Shown here: in pieces, positions 27,721 to 35,156 of the stretch
Layout of the letters: each line of letters begins with the position of its first letter
Numbering within the stretch: the first letter of the stretch is position 1
DNA from: a virus
DNA length: 35,646 bases
Strand: one strand, 5' to 3'
IMG/VR virus record: IMGVR_UViG_3300021076_000050
Coordinates: 1-35,646 of that record
Position numbers and translations under genes: made by a program
The notes under the pieces: generated by a model
What the model was told of the DNA's origin: nothing
The model's database searches: none
What the model saw: only the letters and a program-made list of their open reading frames with translations

Positions 27721-28365
27721 TTATAAAAAGCTGCCGCGCATACTTAAGCCACCGCCTATAGTGTTCCAGAAGTCATTTTTCTTACCTGCTTCTTTCCCAT
27801 AGGCCGCTTCACCCATTTGATGGCCCATTTTATTATACATGTCGGTCAATGAATTTGCCGCGCCTTGACCACCTTTCATCAAATTATCTTCGCCTTGTCC
27901 ATATTGGCTATTAATTCCCAATACGTTTTGAAGCCATGAATTCATGTCACCCGATGCAATTTGCCCGGCATTTTGCTGTTGTTGTTGCATCAGTGCGCTA
28001 CTTCCCATCATGCCACTGGCTGATGCCGAATTGTTTCCTGCGTTCATTGCTTGCTGTTGAAGCATGTGGGCGTAAGGACTTTCTTGGTAATTACCCATTA
28101 AGTTATTAATAAAACCGCTTGGGTCTTTCTGGCCTTTTAGCCATTCCTGATAATTTCCAAGACCTTCTTTACCTGCATCTAGGTAAGGTTGTTGTACCCC
28201 TTGACCCATTTGCATGTACTTTTGGTATTGCTCCATAGCTTTGTCATAGGATTTTCCGGAGTCGCCAAAAAGGCCCCCAAGAAAACCTCCTGCACCTGAC
28301 ATCATCCCTTGAGGATCAAATCCATAATCTGGGTTATTCCAACCACCACCCATCGTATTAGCCAT
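27721..28365 (-). CDS. Putative ejection protein (gp7-like position)
   Basis: 214 residues from ATG 28365, chosen because AAGGA is 9 nt upstream; the ATG at 28374 lies directly on that site. The protein starts with Gly/Met-rich loops (G-G-F-L-G-G-L-F-G-D-S-G-K-S-Y-D-K-A), followed by Gln- and Asn-rich helices (M-L-Q-Q-Q-A-M-N-A-G; L-M-Q-Q-Q-Q-Q). This composition is common for small internal virion proteins of podoviruses. It is the first of three ejection-like genes after the tail accessory proteins. Confidence 0.7.
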   Translation of the reverse strand: MANTMGGGWNNPDYGFDPQGMMSGAGGFLGGLFGDSGKSYDKAMEQYQKYMQMGQGVQQPYLDAGKEGLGNYQEWLKGQKDPSGFINNLMGNYQESPYAHMLQQQAMNAGNNSASASGMMGSSALMQQQQQNAGQIASGDMNSWLQNVLGINSQYGQGEDNLMKGGQGAANSLTDMYNKMGHQMGEAAYGKEAGKKNDFWNTIGGGLSMRGSFL

Positions 28366-28393
28366 AGTCCACATTCCTTGTGCTAATTAATCT

Positions 28394-28693
28394 TTAAACA
28401 ATGGTCGTCCATTGTCCATTACCTGCAACCACTTGCCATATTTGTAATGAAGCCGTCCTTGGCAACGTTGGCGAATTGGCATCACTCACGTAAATCATTT
28501 GCCCTTCAACGGGCGTTTGTATCAAAGCCTTTTGTGCTTTAGTAAGTCTTGGAACGAAAAAGCCGCCCGATGACATATATTCGCGTAAGGACTCGACAAA
28601 TGTCGCCATAAAGTCGCCCCAAACGTTACTTAAATAAACCTGATCCCTTACTAAAGGGTCATAGGTTGGGAAAAAGTCAAAGTCACGAGCCAT
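28394..28693 (-). CDS. Small tail / needle-region protein
   Basis: A 99-residue protein. The N-terminal helix F-D-F-F-P-T-Y-D-P-L-V-R-D-Q-V-Y leads to S-S-G-G-F-F-V-P-R-L-T-K-A-Q-K and P-V-E-G-Q-M-I-Y-V-S-D-A-N, with the ending N-G-Q-W-T-T-I-V. The F-V-P-R-L-T motif and the closing tryptophan are seen in short tail or fibre proteins that trimerise. It is translated just after the gp10-like gene (GGAGTAAATA). The exact role is unknown. Confidence 0.68.
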   Translation of the reverse strand: MARDFDFFPTYDPLVRDQVYLSNVWGDFMATFVESLREYMSSGGFFVPRLTKAQKALIQTPVEGQMIYVSDANSPTLPRTASLQIWQVVAGNGQWTTIV

Positions 28694-28697
28694 TTAT

Positions 28698-30512
28698 TTA
28701 CTCCGGTAAAATCTCGAAATTCCAAGAGGCACCCAAGATAATGAATGGGATCTCGCTAAAGAATTCGACTCTAGGAACAAAGCCTTGTCCTCTAGGGGTT
28801 GTTCCAATCTTACGCCAGACGGTTCTATGGGTTCGCTCACCTGTCTTTCCCATTGTCGCGTGCAGATTATTACCATAGCTTTGACCTCCATCTTTTGATA
28901 CAGACAAATAAACGGTTGGTTGAGCATTTGGCGCGTAAGGAATCGTTAAAATATTATCCAGACCGTGATCGGGCGTAAACCCTAAAACACCCGTGGACAA
29001 TGCGCCCTGTAATAAATCAAGTTGCCATCGGTCAATGCGTAATCGCTTATAACCCTCTGGACTCATTTGACGGCCTATTCTCATGCGTCTGATTCGTTCA
29101 CCATTATTAGTCGTGACCTGATCGCTTACGATGTAAAATAAAGCCTTCTCATAATCTCCATAGAAATTAACGCCAGCAAAATAAGCGTGAGTTTGGGCGG
29201 GGTGCCTATCGCCATTGATGACCTCCTCTTCATGCCATTTGGGCGAATCAGATGTACTCATCGATACATTCAATACAAACGTATGATTCGCAGCCGTGAA
29301 GTTGATACGGTAAAAAATAAGTCCGTTCTCTTTAATTAAAATGCCGCGAGCATCAGACACACCGGGGCCAGCAGCGTATTGCGCTAACTGATAATCCAAT
29401 GCTCTGTTACTTACTGGTAGTGACTCAGTACCTTTAACTTCCATCACTCCGGCTAATCCATCACGGTCTTGAGCCAAGAAAAACATCCGGTCAAATCCAA
29501 CCGCAACACTTCCTATGGCTGGTGTACCAACTTCCATAAGGAGCGAATTATTGCGCCTAAATGGTAAGTTAGTACCCAGACCCGCGTTTTCCCAAACTTC
29601 TGTATAGTATTGAGAAAACAAAAATATTCGTCTGTGTAAGGTTCTACAGGCAACAATAGTTCCCGGATGGGATGTAATGCTGCCGAACTGCAATTGACCT
29701 GATACCGTAACGGTATTGGTCGGTGCGCCATTAGTGGTAAGCGTTATAAATATTCCGGCAATTGCATTGGCGTAACTCGTAGCTACTTTAATGGTTCCCG
29801 GGTTAGTTGTTGGAGAACCTACCATAATCACGTAATAAGTTGTTGTCGTGTTCAAAGGTGCTGGCAAAGTTCCAGTGGTTGTAAAAGTAATCGGTACGCC
29901 AGTTTGAAAGTTGGCATTGCTCGTACTGAGTGTAAGAATGCTTGTTACTGAGCTTCCGGTAAACGTTGCACTGCCACCACTCCAAACCATCCCTTGATTT
30001 AGTGAGGACAAATAAAAGTTATTAGTGCCACCAGCGGCAACCAAAAAGAATCCATCGAGATAACACACATCAATGGGATTAGCGGGAAACCCGACATCAG
30101 TAATTTGTACAAAAGTAGTCGCATTGATATCCCATATATACCCTTCTACACCGTCAACAAAGATAACTTGGTACTGATTCGCATCAATACCCACATAACC
30201 CGCAGCGGTAACAAGTGTTCCCAGAAGAGTTTTTGTTAATGAACCCACCGTTCCTGTAATTAAAAATACAGACGCCCCAAAAACTTGATAAATTGCATTA
30301 TTAAATACAAAAGTAGCCCTAGAACCCCCCGTTTCCGGGGTAAAGTTTAGGGTAGAATCAACCAATCCAGACGTTGAAATCATGGCTTTTGGACGCTTAC
30401 CATTGGCATCAAGGTATTCAAATACGTTAACGCTACGTTCCGCATTAATTGTGCTGATACGCTGGTTATCGTAACTGCCTACAAAGTCATAATCTTTGCA
30501 ATCACTCGCCAT
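28698..30512 (-). CDS. P22 gp10-like tail accessory protein with an inserted domain
   Basis: A 604-residue protein that plugs the portal-tail junction and keeps packaged DNA in. The N-terminus (S-Y-D-N-Q-R-I-S-T-I-N-A-E-R-S-V-N-V), the central Y-L-D-G-F-F-L-V-A-A-G-G-T-N-N-F-Y (151-167), S-Q-Y-Y-T-E-V-W-E-N and the later L-S-V-S-K-D-G-G-Q-S-Y-G are typical. Residues about 178-272 form an additional Ser/Thr-rich beta domain (F-T-T-T-G-T-L-P-A-P-L and T-T-Y-Y-V-I-M) interrupting the family core. P22 gp10 is 472 residues, so the extra length fits the insertion. It follows the gp4-like gene by 2 nt. Confidence 0.85.
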   Translation of the reverse strand: MASDCKDYDFVGSYDNQRISTINAERSVNVFEYLDANGKRPKAMISTSGLVDSTLNFTPETGGSRATFVFNNAIYQVFGASVFLITGTVGSLTKTLLGTLVTAAGYVGIDANQYQVIFVDGVEGYIWDINATTFVQITDVGFPANPIDVCYLDGFFLVAAGGTNNFYLSSLNQGMVWSGGSATFTGSSVTSILTLSTSNANFQTGVPITFTTTGTLPAPLNTTTTYYVIMVGSPTTNPGTIKVATSYANAIAGIFITLTTNGAPTNTVTVSGQLQFGSITSHPGTIVACRTLHRRIFLFSQYYTEVWENAGLGTNLPFRRNNSLLMEVGTPAIGSVAVGFDRMFFLAQDRDGLAGVMEVKGTESLPVSNRALDYQLAQYAAGPGVSDARGILIKENGLIFYRINFTAANHTFVLNVSMSTSDSPKWHEEEVINGDRHPAQTHAYFAGVNFYGDYEKALFYIVSDQVTTNNGERIRRMRIGRQMSPEGYKRLRIDRWQLDLLQGALSTGVLGFTPDHGLDNILTIPYAPNAQPTVYLSVSKDGGQSYGNNLHATMGKTGERTHRTVWRKIGTTPRGQGFVPRVEFFSEIPFIILGASWNFEILPE

Positions 30513-30514
30513 AA

Positions 30515-31252
30515 TTAGTACGCCAAAATATTTTGCCAGTAGAACGGCTCAGCGCGACTAAGAATCGCAGAGGGTCGTACTGTGACATCAGTTTCATTGA
30601 CGTTCTTAATTGACTCGTAATAATCGTTGTATTCATCCTCGGAAGTTTGAGGCCAATTACCGGATGGGTAATATGCTAGCCATTTCCTACCGAGTGCATA
30701 CTTTAAGAACCCGTAGTAAAAAGGTGGTAACTCTTCAAGATTTGAATTAGCGGCTAAACTGTTAATCATGCATTTAACGCCTAACCGACAGGGGTAAGGT
30801 TGGTCTGGTGCAGGATAAAACGTCACAATACTTTCATCGGCTTGTTTATCTAGGAAGATAAAGCCCGGTCTTGTATCTAATGGCAACAGTCTTGTAACAC
30901 CGTAATATTGTGCTTTATTAATAATTTGTAATGGATAGATAATTCCTTGCCCAGCACTTGGCACCAAATAGTTTGCAAATGACAAATCAACGATTCGATT
31001 TGAAACCACATCGGGATTAGGAACCATATCCGAAAAAGTATAAGACGCTTGGTTAACTACAAGATTGAAGTTTAACTCGGTCAAATAGGGTATATAGATG
31101 CTGTCTTCGGCAAATTTGGCTAATAGTTCATTAATTAGCTCAAGTCCTGCGCTTAGCATATAGGGATCAGGAACCTCTCCTACTCCAAGTTCTCCAATAA
31201 GATATAATGAATTAATTATTAATTGATTCGTCGTTTTTATTATTTGCGGCAT
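30515..31252 (-). CDS. P22 gp4-like tail accessory factor
   Basis: A 245-residue protein. T-T-N-Q-L-I-I-N-S-L-Y-L-I-G-E-L-G-V-G-E (6-25) and G-L-E-L-I-N-E-L-L-A-K-F-A (36-48) match the N-terminal helices of P22 gp4-type proteins, which bind the portal after packaging and start tail assembly. It is longer than P22 gp4 (166), with a beta-rich second half. GGAGG precedes the ATG. Its first 41 nt overlap the upstream HNH gene. Confidence 0.8.
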   Translation of the reverse strand: MPQIIKTTNQLIINSLYLIGELGVGEVPDPYMLSAGLELINELLAKFAEDSIYIPYLTELNFNLVVNQASYTFSDMVPNPDVVSNRIVDLSFANYLVPSAGQGIIYPLQIINKAQYYGVTRLLPLDTRPGFIFLDKQADESIVTFYPAPDQPYPCRLGVKCMINSLAANSNLEELPPFYYGFLKYALGRKWLAYYPSGNWPQTSEDEYNDYYESIKNVNETDVTVRPSAILSRAEPFYWQNILAY

Positions 31253-31787
31253 CCTGCCTCCTTTGCATCATATGATGCTCTCTATGATGATGACCACATA
31301 ACCATCTTACTTCAAATGGTTTATAATAATCGTCATGATGCGCTTCAACTTTTAATTCTCCACAAACTTCACAAGGCATCCTAATTAATTTACCATTTCT
31401 AATTTTTCTATAGGTTTGAACTCTTATTAAGTTCCTTAATTTTTGTTTATCATTTGGAGGATTTTTTTCTCTCCATTCACGATTATATTTTGCAGCGCAT
31501 GGCTTACAAAATGTCTTTTTCTTAAAATTCTCTATAACCACATTACACCAAGAGCATAATGGTCTAAATATACCCGGCTTTGCGCCAAGCCTAGGATTAC
31601 GTTTTCTTATCCCTTCACGTTTCTTATCTTCATATTTTTTACGTGTAATCTTTGCTTTTTCTTTTTGTTCATCTGTCAGAGGATTATCTATTTTCCATTG
31701 TTTTGTATAAACAGCATGACAGGTATTGCATTGCCCAGCACTTTGTCTCTCTTTTAATTTTCCACACTTACAAAATTCACTTCTCAT
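31212..31787 (-). CDS. Zinc-rich HNH endonuclease
   Basis: A 191-residue protein with three metal sites. The first is C6-x-C8 with C20-x2-C23, the second C78-x2-C81 with C94-x2-C97. The third is a terminal HNH module, C139-x2-C142, A-H-H-D-D-Y at 149-154 and W-L-C-G-H-H-H-R-E-H-H at 162-172. The linkers are very basic. This is a free-standing phage HNH nuclease, probably mobile, lying between the small late genes and the gp4-like gene, whose start it overlaps. AGGAG precedes the ATG. It is AT-rich compared with the structural genes. Confidence 0.87.
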   Translation of the reverse strand: MRSEFCKCGKLKERQSAGQCNTCHAVYTKQWKIDNPLTDEQKEKAKITRKKYEDKKREGIRKRNPRLGAKPGIFRPLCSWCNVVIENFKKKTFCKPCAAKYNREWREKNPPNDKQKLRNLIRVQTYRKIRNGKLIRMPCEVCGELKVEAHHDDYYKPFEVRWLCGHHHREHHMMQRRQDAANNKNDESINN

Positions 31788-31846
31788 AATATATAACTCC
31801 TAAAACCATAATTTTAACATGGAATTAGGAGTTAGTGAAACTTATA

Positions 31847-32050
31847 CTATTTCAAAGGGAATGCGTCATCTAAACCTTTACAAAGTTTACGACCGAAGTC
31901 TTGCGCATTTTCGCCATCATTGCTCATGTATGCGTTAAACTCTTCCATTTCCTTTTTCATCACTGGACGGTTGCCCATCATCTTTTTTTGCTTGGCTTGT
32001 TCTGTTCTAACAAACGCGTTGTTAGACTGAACCATTTTATTATCTTTCAT
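31847..32050 (-). CDS. 67-residue basic late protein
   Basis: A small Lys/Met/Asn-rich protein (K-Q-K-K-M-M-G-N-R; M-K-K-E-M-E-E-F-N-A-Y-M) with AAGGAGAAATAACC before the ATG. It follows the coat and a 66-residue gene, the place of head-completion or decoration factors. No family is recognised. Confidence 0.68.
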   Translation of the reverse strand: MKDNKMVQSNNAFVRTEQAKQKKMMGNRPVMKKEMEEFNAYMSNDGENAQDFGRKLCKGLDDAFPLK

Positions 32051-32052
32051 GG

Positions 32053-32253
32053 TTATTTCTCCTTAGTTTGTCCTTTAGCCTTTGGCTTTGCAGCCTCCGC
32101 CTTTTCGTTCCGCACATCCTTCTCAACACCTTCCTTGTAAGCTCTCGCTTTGGCCGGACAATCAAACCAAACACCCGATTCAATTAGGCGTTCGGCTTCG
32201 TCATGTTCGACCACTCGGAAGTGGTCTAACGGATGATAAATACAAGTAAGCAT
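32053..32253 (-). CDS. 66-residue conserved late protein
   Basis: The first half is a compact domain: Y-H-P-L-D-H-F-R-V-V-E, then D-E-A-E-R-L-I-E-S-G-V-W-F-D-C-P-A-K-A-R-A-Y. The second half is a Lys/Glu/Ala-rich tail. The G-V-W-F-D-x-P motif recurs in small phage proteins next to coat genes. GGAGG precedes the ATG. It is probably structural or a head accessory. Confidence 0.7.
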   Translation of the reverse strand: MLTCIYHPLDHFRVVEHDEAERLIESGVWFDCPAKARAYKEGVEKDVRNEKAEAAKPKAKGQTKEK

Positions 32254-32265
32254 ATGACTGCCTCC

Positions 32266-33477
32266 TTATGACAACACGCGAACAGCATATTGTGCGTGCC
32301 ATTTAAAGCCGCAAAGTAAGTCGATACGCATATAGTTTTGGTATCCTAAGATGTCACCAGTTTGCGTAACCGCAAGTGATAAACCAGTCTCAGGGTCAAC
32401 CGCTACAGATGCATAAGGAACTTGCAGTTTGTAAAGTGGAGGACAAACGATATCTAAACCACGGCTTGGATAAGCCACGTTCACGTTGTGCGAACCAACC
32501 AAAGTAACGGCTGCGTTATCTGGAATCGGATTACTAACGTTACGGTTAGGGTTTAAAGTATCAGAGATGATGATTGGGGCTACAGTTACAGACAAGTTAC
32601 TGCCTGAATCTGAACTTGCATTAGAAGTAACAACCCACTGCATGTCTTGGCCAGTAGATGCACGACCGACAGGGTTCACAGACTGAACACCAGCGATTGA
32701 GAACACATCACCAATTAAGAAGTAGTTAGTTACGTTTGCTGTTGCGCCATCCATAACAATAGTGTTACCAGAAGACACTTGACCATTAACAAGCAATGCA
32801 TCAGATGAATGCAGAGTTGGGCCAGCACCAGCTTGGTGACGTTTAATGTTTTGAGATTGGAAAATGTCGAAGTAGGACAAGTGACCAATAGCAGAAGAAC
32901 GAACGATGTCTTCGTTGAATACAGGAGTGAAGTTGTTTAACAACGCACCTTTCAAGCTAGAACCGTCTCGAACTGTCATTGCCATGTAAGCATCAGACGC
33001 AATATTTACGCCCTGCTCAAGCAATTTAGCACCAGCCATATCAACAGTAGTGAACGAGTTAATCGCAACACCAGCGGTTCCGGTGAAGAAGTTAAGCTCT
33101 TGTTCAGCAGCCGCGGCTATATCTTTTTCCATCTGTGTAATTACTTCCTGAATAGCAGGAGCAATAAACAATCTGGAAAAGTCTTCGATTCTTAAAGACA
33201 AATCTTGGATAGTGTAGGCAATCAGAGCATGGTATTGATGCTGAATGACGATTGTTTCTACAGTCTCAATGATTGATTGAGGGGTAGCTACAGAGCCATC
33301 ACCAACAATAAAGTGATTCTGTCTACGTACTTGTAACGTATCGCCTATCTTATACCCAGAAGACACGAAGTCATCTTGATAAATACGTGATGCAGTCATC
33401 ACGAAAGGCGCATTGTTTGCAAACATTGCCAACGCGGTATTTGATACCAAGTCGGTTGTAATAAATTGGTTAGCCAT
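32266..33477 (-). CDS. Major coat protein (P22 gp5-like)
   Basis: A 403-residue protein of the P22 coat family (P22 has 430). The N-terminus has N-T-A-L-A-M-F-A-N-N-A-P-F-V, then I-G-D-T-L-Q-V-R-R-Q, Q-S-I-I-E-T-V-E-T-I-V-I-Q-H-Q-Y-H and a helical segment with I-A-P-A-I-Q-E-V-I-T-Q-M-E-K-D-I. The long second half contains the inserted beta domain and the C-terminal A-V-R-V-L-S. It assembles with scaffold into the procapsid. GGAG precedes the ATG, partly within the 3' arm region of a small hairpin. Confidence 0.93.
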   Translation of the reverse strand: MANQFITTDLVSNTALAMFANNAPFVMTASRIYQDDFVSSGYKIGDTLQVRRQNHFIVGDGSVATPQSIIETVETIVIQHQYHALIAYTIQDLSLRIEDFSRLFIAPAIQEVITQMEKDIAAAAEQELNFFTGTAGVAINSFTTVDMAGAKLLEQGVNIASDAYMAMTVRDGSSLKGALLNNFTPVFNEDIVRSSAIGHLSYFDIFQSQNIKRHQAGAGPTLHSSDALLVNGQVSSGNTIVMDGATANVTNYFLIGDVFSIAGVQSVNPVGRASTGQDMQWVVTSNASSDSGSNLSVTVAPIIISDTLNPNRNVSNPIPDNAAVTLVGSHNVNVAYPSRGLDIVCPPLYKLQVPYASVAVDPETGLSLAVTQTGDILGYQNYMRIDLLCGFKWHAQYAVRVLS

Positions 33478-33486
33478 TGCTAGTCT

Positions 33487-33559
33487 CCATTTAGTCCGTT
33501 AAATGGGTACATAGCGGTGTCACAAGGGTCTCACGGTTTGGGTTTCGTCCTTGAAACCC
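33487..33559 (-). other. Two hairpins between scaffold and coat
   Basis: GGGTTTC (33540-33546) pairs with GAAACCC (33553-33559). CCATTTA (33487-33493) pairs with TAAATGG (33500-33506). On the minus strand the second hairpin borders the coat ribosome site, which could tune coat translation relative to scaffold. Neither has a U-run. Confidence 0.45.
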
Positions 33560-33564
33560 TTAGA

Positions 33565-34386
33565 TCACTTCCATGTACCAGCCTTCATACGCCTACGGAT
33601 TTCACCCGGAGGCGTCTTGCCTGTAACAGCAGTGGAAGAACTTACTGGATTTGGTCTAATGCCACCCATAGGGGCGGTTTTCTGGTTAGCAGTCGGCTTA
33701 TTGCCGTGGTTCCCCATTAAACTAAATGACAGCTTGTTAACTTCCCTTGCCTGATCTAAGGGATGGAGTTTTGAAATACGTTCAAGTTCGCCACGATTTT
33801 TGCCTAACTTGTAAGCTACCTCAGCAGGGTTTTCGACAAGTAACAGGGCATCCCGCACATGTGGAGTGAAAGGCATGTCTTTGTCTCTCACAACATCGTC
33901 AAAATCATCGTACTTTTCTGATGCATTATCAAACTCATCGTTCAAACGTTGGTACTGTTTGTGGACGTGAGTCTGCATTTCTGCATTTTTGGCTTGTCTC
34001 TCTTCGTGATCCTTCATTCCAAGAGCCATGCGTACTGCGTGCTGTATTCGCTCCTCTTCATTCATCCCAACAACCGGAGGCTGTCCGGGTGAATCGTAAG
34101 GGTTGTGATGTATCTGTTGGCCAGGGTTCGCGCTATCACCGCTTCTCATTGATTCCATAGCCGATATACGGTCATGAAGTTCTCTGATTTCCTTGCGGTG
34201 GTTACGTTTAAGGGCGTGTACTCTTTTTTGCACGGCAGAAAGATGTCCATCTCCTTCTTCGTGATTCTCCTCGCCTACTTCCTGAGCTTCCTGCTCCGAT
34301 TCGTAGCCGGGATCGACTGCCCCTGTCTGTCCATCTTCATCATCACCACTAACTTGTTCAGCTAAAGCGTTTTCGTCCTCGTGCAT
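33565..34386 (-). CDS. Scaffolding protein (P22 gp8-like)
   Basis: A 273-residue protein, very acidic at the N-terminus (D-E-N-A-L-A-E, then E-S-E-Q-E-A-Q-E-V-G-E-E-N), helical in the middle, with a basic C-terminal tip, E-I-R-R-R-M-K-A-G-T-W-K, like the coat-binding helix-turn-helix of P22 scaffold (303 residues). It directs procapsid assembly and then leaves. It lies directly before coat, as in P22. GGAGA precedes the ATG. Confidence 0.88.
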   Translation of the reverse strand: MHEDENALAEQVSGDDEDGQTGAVDPGYESEQEAQEVGEENHEEGDGHLSAVQKRVHALKRNHRKEIRELHDRISAMESMRSGDSANPGQQIHHNPYDSPGQPPVVGMNEEERIQHAVRMALGMKDHEERQAKNAEMQTHVHKQYQRLNDEFDNASEKYDDFDDVVRDKDMPFTPHVRDALLLVENPAEVAYKLGKNRGELERISKLHPLDQAREVNKLSFSLMGNHGNKPTANQKTAPMGGIRPNPVSSSTAVTGKTPPGEIRRRMKAGTWK

Positions 34387-34402
34387 CTCAACTTCTCCAT
34401 GT

Positions 34403-34490
34403 TGACATCTCCAAGATGTCAGTCGTCAATACGGTAGACAACTAACCCTAGACCTTCCGGCGGCCTGAGACCCTAGGCAAATCCTTTGCC
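34403..34490. other. Structured non-coding spacer upstream of scaffold
   Basis: TGACATCT pairs with AGATGTCA (34403-34421, 3-nt loop). CCTAG (34447-34451) is inverted at 34473-34477. GGCAAA pairs with TTTGCC (34476-34490). No reading frame fits the 224-bp gap. The hairpins may control the scaffold transcript on the minus strand, or mark an insertion scar of the HNH gene. No good U-run is seen. Confidence 0.45.
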
Positions 34491-34557
34491 CGATAGATAC
34501 ATTTTCTTACATCTAAAAGTAGCTTACGACCCCATATGTACGACCCCCCAATTTATT

Positions 34558-34586
34558 TTGATTTAAATTATAGTTTGCAGTACAAT
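34558..34586 (+). promoter_or_regulatory. Promoter of the reversed HNH gene
   Basis: TTGATT (34558-34563), a 17-bp spacer, TACAAT (34581-34586). The transcript would begin near 34593, about 18 nt before the ATG, and includes AAGGAG (34598-34603). It makes the plus-strand HNH gene independent of the leftward late block. Confidence 0.68.
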
Positions 34587-34610
34587 TTGCAGTTCATAAG
34601 GAGTTATTTA

Positions 34611-35156
34611 ATGATTGTAAAAATATGTAAGATGCATGGTGAATTAACAATTGATATGGTTTATCAACAATATTCAATTCATAAAGAAAAAAGATATCCA
34701 TATTTTCAATGTAAGATTTGTGTGAGTGATAAGAAAAAAAGGTTGTATGATGCTAATCCTGATAAATATAGGGCATATGCTTTAGAGCAAAGAAAAAAAC
34801 ATTATGAAAAATGTCTTGAACGTGACAAAAAATATAAAAGACAATTATTAATTGATGAAAGTAAATATGAAGAATTAAATCAAAAACAAAATGGTCTTTG
34901 CGCAATTTGCAATAAATGTGAAACTTCGAAAAGTCATAAAAATAGAACTCGAACCGATATTGATTTAAATTTAACAATAAAAAGATTGGCTATCGATCAT
35001 AATCATAAATCTGGAAAAGTGCGCGGATTGCTTTGCTCTAAATGCAATACCGCACTTGGATTATTTCAAGATTCAATTGCTATTATTAAATCAGCAATTA
35101 CTTATCTTTCTTTTCATGAGGATTATGATGAACATGAAGTTGAGATAAAACAGTAG
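34611..35156 (+). CDS. Endonuclease VII-type HNH nuclease, inserted in reverse
   Basis: 181 residues from ATG 34611 (AAGGAG upstream). It has a basic, Lys-rich N-terminal part with C-K-I-C near 34-37. The nuclease core is C97-A-I-C100, then A-I-D129-H-N-H132-K-S-G-K-V-R-G-L-L-C142-x2-C145-N and G-L-F-Q-D-S. It is related to the 5105 enzyme in the core but differs elsewhere. It is the only gene of its kind on the plus strand here, overlapping the portal 3' end by 59 bp. It has its own promoter and is strongly AT-rich. This is the profile of a free-standing homing nuclease. Confidence 0.88.
   Translation: MIVKICKMHGELTIDMVYQQYSIHKEKRYPYFQCKICVSDKKKRLYDANPDKYRAYALEQRKKHYEKCLERDKKYKRQLLIDESKYEELNQKQNGLCAICNKCETSKSHKNRTRTDIDLNLTIKRLAIDHNHKSGKVRGLLCSKCNTALGLFQDSIAIIKSAITYLSFHEDYDEHEVEIKQ

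Noticed and set aside
34536-34610. An N-terminal extension of the reversed HNH gene
   Set aside because: It would include the promoter and the AAGGAG site that clearly serve the ATG at 34611.
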